Shown: in pieces, positions 10,102 through 19,446 of the stretch | How positions within the stretch are numbered: the stretch's first letter is position 1 | Layout of the letters: every line of letters starts with the position of its first letter | NCBI RefSeq assembly: GCF_016802725.1 | Contig: NC_052669.1 | Coordinates: 13,799,270-13,863,269, forward strand | Length of the DNA: 64,000 nucleotides | Direction: 5' to 3' | Source of the DNA: Solenopsis invicta | Taxonomy: Eukaryota; Arthropoda; Insecta; Hymenoptera; Formicidae | The notes under the pieces: generated by a model | Databases searched by the model: none | What the model saw: only the letters and a program-made list of their open reading frames with translations | Told to the model about the DNA's origin: nothing | Translations under genes and position numbers: made by a program

Positions 10102-11853
10102 TTCCGCAGAGACCGTTCGCGAAATATTAATGACCAGCTAATTAAAGACTGGTTACGAGCCACGAGTAGATTTGTTAGGGAGCATCCTAACATTTTGTTT
10201 ACCAGGGCAGACAAGGGTAACATAACTGTTGCCCTTGACAGAAATGACTACATCTTGAGGATGGAAGGCATGCTCTCAGACGATTCTACTTACGTCAAAT
10301 TATCCAAAGATCCGATTGTTATATTAACAAAAGAAGCGCGCTCCCTCCTCTCTAATTGGAAGGAGAAAGGTTTCATCGAACAACATTTATATAGGAGTAT
10401 GTTAACAACGGACGGCATCTTACCGAGAGCCTATGGTCTGCCGAAGATCCATAAACCTAATATTCCATTAAGAATCATAATTTCTTCTATAAACAGTCCA
10501 CTATACTCATTAGCTTATCATTTACATGAAATAATTTATAACAGTTTACCAGAAGCGGATAGTTTCATAAAAAACAGTGTCCATTTAGTTAATAAACTAA
10601 ATGGCCTTTCCTTGAGATCAGATCACGTCTTATTGTCTTTGGACGTCGTGTCACTTTTCACCAATGTTCCAAAAGACTTAGCGGTGAAAAGCGTCACGTC
10701 CAGATGGGATTTGATTTCTAAAAATACTACTATTCCGCTCGTTGAATTTCTCAAAGCTCTTAATTTAATAATAGATTCTACATTTTTCAAATTTAATAAT
10801 GTGTGCTACAAACAGATCTTCGGTTTGCCGATGGGTTCCCCGTTGTCTCCTATCTTGGCGGATTTAGTCTTGCAAGATTTGGAGTGCAAGGCGATTAAAT
10901 CTCTCTCCTTTCATCTGCCATTTTACTATAGATATGTAGATGACATATTATTAGCAGCTCCTGTAAGCTTGTTACCGGACATTCTTGACACGTTCAATTC
11001 TATGCATGAACGCTTACAATTTACTATGGAGAGAGAGAGCGAGGGAAAAATCAGTTTTCTTGATGTCATGCTATTGAGGGTGAATGATAGAATTATTTTC
11101 GATCAGTATCGCAAACCAACGTTCTCGGGAAGATACTTGAATTTCTTCTCACATCATCCCTTGTGTCACAAAAAGGGTGTCATCTTCGGTATGGTTGACA
11201 AATTAATTTCTTTATCACATCCGCAATTTCATCGTAAGAACTTCATAATTTTAATCAATATCTTATTAGAAAATAATTATCCATTAAATTTTATTTTTGC
11301 CATGATTCATTGTAGACTCAAACACCTTTTTTATAGAGATGACAGTTGTGTTATGGATAAACATGTGAGAAGATTTTTTACGATCCCTTACATTGAGTCG
11401 GTATCAGAGAAATTCTCGTCTTTCTCATGTCAGTTTGATTGCAGTGTGGCGTTCACGATCCCTTCTAAATTGAATAAATTTATAACCACCGGTAAAGACC
11501 ACATAGAGCGTCTTTCTTGTAATGACGTGGTCTATAAAATCAATTGTAAGGACTGCGATTCTTCTTACGTGGGACAGACTAAGCGTCAGCTAAAAACAAG
11601 AGTAAACGAACATAAAGCGGATATTAGAAAGGCCAGTTCTCCTTCGGTTATTTCGTCACATCGTATTTCTGAAAACCACGATTTTGATTGGGAGAACGTC
11701 GAAATTTTAGACAAAGAGCCTTCTTACGTAAAAAGATCTATATCCGAGATGTTACACATCAAAAATCAATCGCATGGACTCAACAAACAAAGTGATACCG
11801 AACTCCTCTCGGATGCGTATCTTCCTATTCTCGAACGTATTCCCCCTTCTTAG
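10102..11853 (+). pseudogene. PLE reverse transcriptase/GIY-YIG protein, 5'-truncated copy
   Basis: The frame enters at the codon equivalent to residue 293 of the full 875-aa protein and runs to the same TAG. The RT catalytic region and GIY-YIG domain are complete, but the N-terminal ~292 residues and the start codon are missing because the insertion begins here. One residue differs from the full copies: the LRT of the full copies is LRA here (codon near 10157). 5' truncation at the leading unit is common for PLE insertions. Confidence 0.85.
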
Positions 11854-12450
11854 GTTTATCATCCCTCCTCTTTGTACTCTTTTCGTGCGGTCCGCCGAGG
11901 CCATCCCACTCGTTCGGTTCTTATTATTTGTATCTATTCCTTCCAAGATGTAACATCTTTCCTCATATTACTGTGACACGAGTTTTGGTGCCTAGAGGTA
12001 TTTAGTATACAATTCTTTGTTTCGAGTATTATTTCTTATTTACTATTTTACATCTCTTGACTTGTACAGTTTTCTACTTTTTTTCCACATTTACTTAATT
12101 ATTTAATTACAATATTTATTTTATTATTTATTTCTTAATTTTAATCTCCTGTTAATTATTTTTAATTACTAAATTCGTATTGTTGTTTGTTACAAGTTTA
12201 ATATTCATTCCTTAATATTATTCTTTATTTTAATCAGCAAATCAAGTCATGTTGATTTTTCTAAGCTCTTGTCTCGGCACATGCTCCTTGAGGTTGTTTA
12301 TTATGTTACGAGGATAGAGGATGTACATCGCGGCTCATCACAATTTCTAATTTTTTGGTAACTAGATTTAATTGTGTCTTCTTTTTTTCGTTTGTTTCGG
12401 GAAAAAATTTGTAACATTATTATAATTATTGCGATTATTTTGTTCTCATA

Positions 12451-12500
12451 GACTTTTATACTGAGGATGACCGACATTAAAGGTCGAAACGTTTATCATT
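12451..12500 (+). ncRNA. Hammerhead-ribozyme-like motif in PLE tail (copy 1)
   Basis: A CTGAGGA core (12461-12467) is followed by GACC, a 9-nt loop, GGTC and GAAAC (12486-12490). This gives the CUGANGA / stem II / GAAA arrangement of a hammerhead with a bulged U at the base of stem II. The following GTTT makes AAACGTTT, a palindrome. Stem III could therefore form only weakly in cis, or between two RNA copies as a dimer. Short-stem hammerheads are established for PLEs in many eukaryotes. Assigning activity here is inference. Confidence 0.55.
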
Positions 12501-12632
12501 GGATTTATGCTGTTATTTATTTATTCGCACCTGACATCTTGCGTGGCTCTCAAGCTCAATTTTCCTCATCATTAATTTATTTAAGCGAGCCTTAATCTTT
12601 GACTAATTGTTTTAATTAACCCGAGCGTTACC

Positions 12633-15260
12633 ATGGGTCCTCAATTCTCTGTATCTCCGCCTAAATTTTTTACTTTTATTAGAAATTGTTTCGGAAACCA
12701 CACATGTTTCCTTTTAAATAAGTTTATCAAACTCAGCCGATCTTTGACATATTTATATATGCGAATCCGGTTTATCAAAGCGTGCTTGAAATATGATCTA
12801 ACTCCGACACATTTGAACATCTATAGAAGACAGGCAAATATTTCATTGTTCCATAAGACCTCGTTTAACAGTCTTGACAGAATCAGTAATAACTTTATCA
12901 ACATTGTATTAAGATTAGAACTAAGAGATGCGTACAAACATTTACATTTCTTAAGACACCAATTTTATAAGACCTCGAGGAGCGTATCGAATGTCCTCCC
13001 TCCACTGATCGAGAGTGATTTTTTCACCTTTCAAGAAAAAAGGAATGGTTGGTTGTGGCACAGGGAGACTTCTAGGATCGAAAAAAAGATTGATTGGTTG
13101 AGACAAAAAAAGCGTCAATTTTCTATTAACAAAATAGAACACATTAATTATGTTGCCAAGACTCCTAATGTATCTAACGAAAAAACAACTTTTTCGTTCC
13201 AACAGCTTACGCCTAGTGTTAACGAGACATTGCATAACATCCATGTTTCTCCCTTAGAATTTAGTCCTGAGACTCCTCTGGACACTTTACATAACAATTG
13301 GTTCACCAATCTAAGCGGTATTGATATCCCGAATGATGTCCGATACCTTTTACAACTAGGTGATCGTTTTGGTTTACCGTTGTTGAATATAAACAGGGGT
13401 AAGGTGTTGTTAGAATTTATCAAACACATTGAACACAACATCTCTAAATACAGGAAAAATATACATGACGCAATTAGAAACCGATCTGTATCGATCCTGG
13501 AGGGCCTGTTCCGCAGAGACCGTTCGCGAAATATTAATGACCAGCTAATTAAAGACTGGTTACGAACCACGAGTAGATTTGTTAGGGAGCATCCTAACAT
13601 TTTGTTTACCAGGGCAGACAAGGGTAACATAACTGTTGCCCTTGACAGAAATGACTACATCTTGAGGATGGAAGGCATGCTCTCAGACGATTCTACTTAC
13701 GTCAAATTATCCAAAGATCCGATTGTTATATTAACAAAAGAAGCGCGCTCCCTCCTCTCTAATTGGAAGGAGAAAGGTTTCATCGAACAACATTTATATA
13801 GGAGTATGTTAACAACGGACGGCATCTTACCGAGAGCCTATGGTCTGCCGAAGATCCATAAACCTAATATTCCATTAAGAATCATAATTTCTTCTATAAA
13901 CAGTCCACTATACTCATTAGCTTATCATTTACATGAAATAATTTATAACAGTTTACCAGAAGCGGATAGTTTCATAAAAAACAGTGTCCATTTAGTTAAT
14001 AAACTAAATGGCCTTTCCTTGAGATCAGATCACGTCTTATTGTCTTTGGACGTCGTGTCACTTTTCACCAATGTTCCAAAAGACTTAGCGGTGAAAAGCG
14101 TCACGTCCAGATGGGATTTGATTTCTAAAAATACTACTATTCCGCTCGTTGAATTTCTCAAAGCTCTTAATTTAATAATAGATTCTACATTTTTCAAATT
14201 TAATAATGTGTGCTACAAACAGATCTTCGGTTTGCCGATGGGTTCCCCGTTGTCTCCTATCTTGGCGGATTTAGTCTTGCAAGATTTGGAGTGCAAGGCG
14301 ATTAAATCTCTCTCCTTTCATCTGCCATTTTACTATAGATATGTAGATGACATATTATTAGCAGCTCCTGTAAGCTTGTTACCGGACATTCTTGACACGT
14401 TCAATTCTATGCATGAACGCTTACAATTTACTATGGAGAGAGAGAGCGAGGGAAAAATCAGTTTTCTTGATGTCATGCTATTGAGGGTGAATGATAGAAT
14501 TATTTTCGATCAGTATCGCAAACCAACGTTCTCGGGAAGATACTTGAATTTCTTCTCACATCATCCCTTGTGTCACAAAAAGGGTGTCATCTTCGGTATG
14601 GTTGACAAATTAATTTCTTTATCACATCCGCAATTTCATCGTAAGAACTTCATAATTTTAATCAATATCTTATTAGAAAATAATTATCCATTAAATTTTA
14701 TTTTTGCCATGATTCATTGTAGACTCAAACACCTTTTTTATAGAGATGACAGTTGTGTTATGGATAAACATGTGAGAAGATTTTTTACGATCCCTTACAT
14801 TGAGTCGGTATCAGAGAAATTCTCGTCTTTCTCATGTCAGTTTGATTGCAGTGTGGCGTTCACGATCCCTTCTAAATTGAATAAATTTATAACCACCGGT
14901 AAAGACCACATAGAGCGTCTTTCTTGTAATGACGTGGTCTATAAAATCAATTGTAAGGACTGCGATTCTTCTTACGTGGGACAGACTAAGCGTCAGCTAA
15001 AAACAAGAGTAAACGAACATAAAGCGGATATTAGAAAGGCCAGTTCTCCTTCGGTTATTTCGTCACATCGTATTTCTGAAAACCACGATTTTGATTGGGA
15101 GAACGTCGAAATTTTAGACAAAGAGCCTTCTTACGTAAAAAGATCTATATCCGAGATGTTACACATCAAAAATCAATCGCATGGACTCAACAAACAAAGT
15201 GATACCGAACTCCTCTCGGATGCGTATCTTCCTATTCTCGAACGTATTCCCCCTTCTTAG
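12633..15260 (+). CDS. Penelope-like element protein: reverse transcriptase + GIY-YIG endonuclease (copy 2)
   Basis: Intact 875-aa ORF from ATG in a good context (TTACCATGG), 60 nt after the copy junction. The ~320-residue N-terminal part has no motif I can name. The RT follows: RT1-type ADKGNITVALD (~328), YGLPKIHKP (~403), motif A SLDVVSLF with D473, motif B GLPMGSPLSP (~533), and motif C YVDD at 570-573. At the C-terminus is a GIY-YIG nuclease with VVYKINCKDC (768-777) and YVGQTKRQL (781-789), the diagnostic RT/nuclease pairing of EN-plus PLEs. It would nick the target and prime reverse transcription of its own RNA. All key residues seem present, so activity is plausible. Confidence 0.93.
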   Translation: MGPQFSVSPPKFFTFIRNCFGNHTCFLLNKFIKLSRSLTYLYMRIRFIKACLKYDLTPTHLNIYRRQANISLFHKTSFNSLDRISNNFINIVLRLELRDAYKHLHFLRHQFYKTSRSVSNVLPPLIESDFFTFQEKRNGWLWHRETSRIEKKIDWLRQKKRQFSINKIEHINYVAKTPNVSNEKTTFSFQQLTPSVNETLHNIHVSPLEFSPETPLDTLHNNWFTNLSGIDIPNDVRYLLQLGDRFGLPLLNINRGKVLLEFIKHIEHNISKYRKNIHDAIRNRSVSILEGLFRRDRSRNINDQLIKDWLRTTSRFVREHPNILFTRADKGNITVALDRNDYILRMEGMLSDDSTYVKLSKDPIVILTKEARSLLSNWKEKGFIEQHLYRSMLTTDGILPRAYGLPKIHKPNIPLRIIISSINSPLYSLAYHLHEIIYNSLPEADSFIKNSVHLVNKLNGLSLRSDHVLLSLDVVSLFTNVPKDLAVKSVTSRWDLISKNTTIPLVEFLKALNLIIDSTFFKFNNVCYKQIFGLPMGSPLSPILADLVLQDLECKAIKSLSFHLPFYYRYVDDILLAAPVSLLPDILDTFNSMHERLQFTMERESEGKISFLDVMLLRVNDRIIFDQYRKPTFSGRYLNFFSHHPLCHKKGVIFGMVDKLISLSHPQFHRKNFIILINILLENNYPLNFIFAMIHCRLKHLFYRDDSCVMDKHVRRFFTIPYIESVSEKFSSFSCQFDCSVAFTIPSKLNKFITTGKDHIERLSCNDVVYKINCKDCDSSYVGQTKRQLKTRVNEHKADIRKASSPSVISSHRISENHDFDWENVEILDKEPSYVKRSISEMLHIKNQSHGLNKQSDTELLSDAYLPILERIPPS

Positions 15261-15857
15261 GTTTATCATCCCTCCTCTTTGTACTCTTTTCGTGCGGTCC
15301 GCCGAGGCCATCCCACTCGTTCGGTTCTTATTATTTGTATCTATTCCTTCCAAGATGTAACATCTTTCCTCATATTACTGTGACACGAGTTTTGGTGCCT
15401 AGAGGTATTTAGTATACAATTCTTTGTTTCGAGTATTATTTCTTATTTACTATTTTACATCTCTTGACTTGTACAGTTTTCTACTTTTTTTCCACATTTA
15501 CTTAATTATTTAATTACAATATTTATTTTATTATTTATTTCTTAATTTTAATCTCCTGTTAATTATTTTTAATTACTAAATTCGTATTGTTGTTTGTTAC
15601 AAGTTTAATATTCATTCCTTAATATTATTCTTTATTTTAATCAGCAAATCAAGTCATGTTGATTTTTCGAAGCTCTTGTCTCGGCACATGCTCCTTGAGG
15701 TTGTTTATTATGTTACGAGGATAGAGGATGTACATCGCGGCTCATCACAATTTCTAATTTTTTGGTAACTAGATTTAATTGTGTCTTCTTTTTTTCGTTT
15801 GTTTCGGGAAAAAATTTGTAACATTATTATAATTATTGCGATTATTTTGTTCTCATA

Positions 15858-15907
15858 GACTTTTATACTGAGGATGACCGACATTAAAGGTCGAAACGTT
15901 TATCATT
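15858..15907 (+). ncRNA. Hammerhead-ribozyme-like motif (copy 2 tail)
   Basis: Same core as at 12451-12500 (CTGAGGA at 15868, GAAAC at 15893), spaced one unit apart. Cleavage at two adjacent motifs would release a unit-length 3,407-nt RNA. Confidence 0.55.
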
Positions 15908-16039
15908 GGATTTATGCTGTTATTTATTTATTCGCACCTGACATCTTGCGTGGCTCTCAAGCTCAATTTTCCTCATCATTAATTTATTTAAGCGAGCCTT
16001 AATCTTTGACTAATTGTTTTAATTAACCCGAGCGTTACC

Positions 16040-18667
16040 ATGGGTCCTCAATTCTCTGTATCTCCGCCTAAATTTTTTACTTTTATTAGAAATTGTTTCG
16101 GAAACCACACATGTTTCCTTTTAAATAAGTTTATCAAACTCAGCCGATCTTTGACATATTTATATATGCGAATCCGGTTTATCAAAGCGTGCTTGAAATA
16201 TGATCTAACTCCGACACATTTGAACATCTATAGAAGACAGGCAAATATTTCATTGTTCCATAAGACCTCGTTTAACAGTCTTGACAGAATCAGTAATAAC
16301 TTTATCAACATTGTATTAAGATTAGAACTAAGAGATGCGTACAAACATTTACATTTCTTAAGACACCAATTTTATAAGACCTCGAGGAGCGTATCGAATG
16401 TCCTCCCTCCACTGATCGAGAGTGATTTTTTCACCTTTCAAGAAAAAAGGAATGGTTGGTTGTGGCACAGGGAGACTTCTAGGATCGAAAAAAAGATTGA
16501 TTGGTTGAGACAAAAAAAGCGTCAATTTTCTATTAACAAAATAGAACACATTAATTATGTTGCCAAGACTCCTAATGTATCTAACGAAAAAACAACTTTT
16601 TCGTTCCAACAGCTTACGCCTAGTGTTAACGAGACATTGCATAACATCCATGTTTCTCCCTTAGAATTTAGTCCTGAGACTCCTCTGGACACTTTACATA
16701 ACAATTGGTTCACCAATCTAAGCGGTATTGATATCCCGAATGATGTCCGATACCTTTTACAACTAGGTGATCGTTTTGGTTTACCGTTGTTGAATATAAA
16801 CAGGGGTAAGGTGTTGTTAGAATTTATCAAACACATTGAACACAACATCTCTAAATACAGGAAAAATATACATGACGCAATTAGAAACCGATCTGTATCG
16901 ATCCTGGAGGGCCTGTTCCGCAGAGACCGTTCGCGAAATATTAATGACCAGCTAATTAAAGACTGGTTACGAACCACGAGTAGATTTGTTAGGGAGCATC
17001 CTAACATTTTGTTTACCAGGGCAGACAAGGGTAACATAACTGTTGCCCTTGACAGAAATGACTACATCTTGAGGATGGAAGGCATGCTCTCAGACGATTC
17101 TACTTACGTCAAATTATCCAAAGATCCGATTGTTATATTAACAAAAGAAGCGCGCTCCCTCCTCTCTAATTGGAAGGAGAAAGGTTTCATCGAACAACAT
17201 TTATATAGGAGTATGTTAACAACGGACGGCATCTTACCGAGAGCCTATGGTCTGCCGAAGATCCATAAACCTAATATTCCATTAAGAATCATAATTTCTT
17301 CTATAAACAGTCCACTATACTCATTAGCTTATCATTTACATGAAATAATTTATAACAGTTTACCAGAAGCGGATAGTTTCATAAAAAACAGTGTCCATTT
17401 AGTTAATAAACTAAATGGCCTTTCCTTGAGATCAGATCACGTCTTATTGTCTTTGGACGTCGTGTCACTTTTCACCAATGTTCCAAAAGACTTAGCGGTG
17501 AAAAGCGTCACGTCCAGATGGGATTTGATTTCTAAAAATACTACTATTCCGCTCGTTGAATTTCTCAAAGCTCTTAATTTAATAATAGATTCTACATTTT
17601 TCAAATTTAATAATGTGTGCTACAAACAGATCTTCGGTTTGCCGATGGGTTCCCCGTTGTCTCCTATCTTGGCGGATTTAGTCTTGCAAGATTTGGAGTG
17701 CAAGGCGATTAAATCTCTCTCCTTTCATCTGCCATTTTACTATAGATATGTAGATGACATATTATTAGCAGCTCCTGTAAGCTTGTTACCGGACATTCTT
17801 GACACGTTCAATTCTATGCATGAACGCTTACAATTTACTATGGAGAGAGAGAGCGAGGGAAAAATCAGTTTTCTTGATGTCATGCTATTGAGGGTGAATG
17901 ATAGAATTATTTTCGATCAGTATCGCAAACCAACGTTCTCGGGAAGATACTTGAATTTCTTCTCACATCATCCCTTGTGTCACAAAAAGGGTGTCATCTT
18001 CGGTATGGTTGACAAATTAATTTCTTTATCACATCCGCAATTTCATCGTAAGAACTTCATAATTTTAATCAATATCTTATTAGAAAATAATTATCCATTA
18101 AATTTTATTTTTGCCATGATTCATTGTAGACTCAAACACCTTTTTTATAGAGATGACAGTTGTGTTATGGATAAACATGTGAGAAGATTTTTTACGATCC
18201 CTTACATTGAGTCGGTATCAGAGAAATTCTCGTCTTTCTCATGTCAGTTTGATTGCAGTGTGGCGTTCACGATCCCTTCTAAATTGAATAAATTTATAAC
18301 CACCGGTAAAGACCACATAGAGCGTCTTTCTTGTAATGACGTGGTCTATAAAATCAATTGTAAGGACTGCGATTCTTCTTACGTGGGACAGACTAAGCGT
18401 CAGCTAAAAACAAGAGTAAACGAACATAAAGCGGATATTAGAAAGGCCAGTTCTCCTTCGGTTATTTCGTCACATCGTATTTCTGAAAACCACGATTTTG
18501 ATTGGGAGAACGTCGAAATTTTAGACAAAGAGCCTTCTTACGTAAAAAGATCTATATCCGAGATGTTACACATCAAAAATCAATCGCATGGACTCAACAA
18601 ACAAAGTGATACCGAACTCCTCTCGGATGCGTATCTTCCTATTCTCGAACGTATTCCCCCTTCTTAG
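16040..18667 (+). CDS. Penelope-like element protein (copy 3)
   Basis: The translation is identical to copy 2: 875 aa, RT motif A D473, YVDD 570-573, and a GIY-YIG nuclease at about 768-860. It lies exactly 3,407 bp downstream of copy 2. Any transcript starting in the preceding unit would read through into it. The 719-nt 3' untranslated tail carries the hammerhead-like motif at about 19265-19314. Confidence 0.93.
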   Translation: MGPQFSVSPPKFFTFIRNCFGNHTCFLLNKFIKLSRSLTYLYMRIRFIKACLKYDLTPTHLNIYRRQANISLFHKTSFNSLDRISNNFINIVLRLELRDAYKHLHFLRHQFYKTSRSVSNVLPPLIESDFFTFQEKRNGWLWHRETSRIEKKIDWLRQKKRQFSINKIEHINYVAKTPNVSNEKTTFSFQQLTPSVNETLHNIHVSPLEFSPETPLDTLHNNWFTNLSGIDIPNDVRYLLQLGDRFGLPLLNINRGKVLLEFIKHIEHNISKYRKNIHDAIRNRSVSILEGLFRRDRSRNINDQLIKDWLRTTSRFVREHPNILFTRADKGNITVALDRNDYILRMEGMLSDDSTYVKLSKDPIVILTKEARSLLSNWKEKGFIEQHLYRSMLTTDGILPRAYGLPKIHKPNIPLRIIISSINSPLYSLAYHLHEIIYNSLPEADSFIKNSVHLVNKLNGLSLRSDHVLLSLDVVSLFTNVPKDLAVKSVTSRWDLISKNTTIPLVEFLKALNLIIDSTFFKFNNVCYKQIFGLPMGSPLSPILADLVLQDLECKAIKSLSFHLPFYYRYVDDILLAAPVSLLPDILDTFNSMHERLQFTMERESEGKISFLDVMLLRVNDRIIFDQYRKPTFSGRYLNFFSHHPLCHKKGVIFGMVDKLISLSHPQFHRKNFIILINILLENNYPLNFIFAMIHCRLKHLFYRDDSCVMDKHVRRFFTIPYIESVSEKFSSFSCQFDCSVAFTIPSKLNKFITTGKDHIERLSCNDVVYKINCKDCDSSYVGQTKRQLKTRVNEHKADIRKASSPSVISSHRISENHDFDWENVEILDKEPSYVKRSISEMLHIKNQSHGLNKQSDTELLSDAYLPILERIPPS

Positions 18668-19264
18668 GTTTATCATCCCTCCTCTTTGTACTCTTTTCGT
18701 GCGGTCCGCCGAGGCCATCCCACTCGTTCGGTTCTTATTATTTGTATCTATTCCTTCCAAGATGTAACATCTTTCCTCATATTACTGTGACACGAGTTTT
18801 GGTGCCTAGAGGTATTTAGTATACAATTCTTTGTTTCGAGTATTATTTCTTATTTACTATTTTACATCTCTTGACTTGTACAGTTTTCTACTTTTTTTCC
18901 ACATTTACTTAATTATTTAATTACAATATTTATTTTATTATTTATTTCTTAATTTTAATCTCCTGTTAATTATTTTTAATTACTAAATTCGTATTGTTGT
19001 TTGTTACAAGTTTAATATTCATTCCTTAATATTATTCTTTATTTTAATCAGCAAATCAAGTCATGTTGATTTTTCTAAGCTCTTGTCTCGGCACATGCTC
19101 CTTGAGGTTGTTTATTATGTTACGAGGATAGAGGATGTACATCGCGGCTCATCACAATTTCTAATTTTTTGGTAACTAGATTTAATTGTGTCTTCTTTTT
19201 TTCGTTTGTTTCGGGAAAAAATTTGTAACATTATTATAATTATTGCGATTATTTTGTTCTCATA

Positions 19265-19314
19265 GACTTTTATACTGAGGATGACCGACATTAAAGGTCG
19301 AAACGTTTATCATT
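19265..19314 (+). ncRNA. Hammerhead-ribozyme-like motif (copy 3 tail)
   Basis: Core CTGAGGA at 19275, four-pair stem II (GACC/GGTC), GAAAC and the palindromic AAACGTTT, identical to the other units. Confidence 0.55.
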
Positions 19315-19446
19315 GGATTTATGCTGTTATTTATTTATTCGCACCTGACATCTTGCGTGGCTCTCAAGCTCAATTTTCCTCATCATTAATTTATTTAAGC
19401 GAGCCTTAATCTTTGACTAATTGTTTTAATTAACCCGAGCGTTACC

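Noticed and set aside
13148..13630. 160-aa antisense ORF inside each PLE copy
   Set aside because: It is a shadow of the intact 875-aa PLE frame, with no independent evidence of coding.
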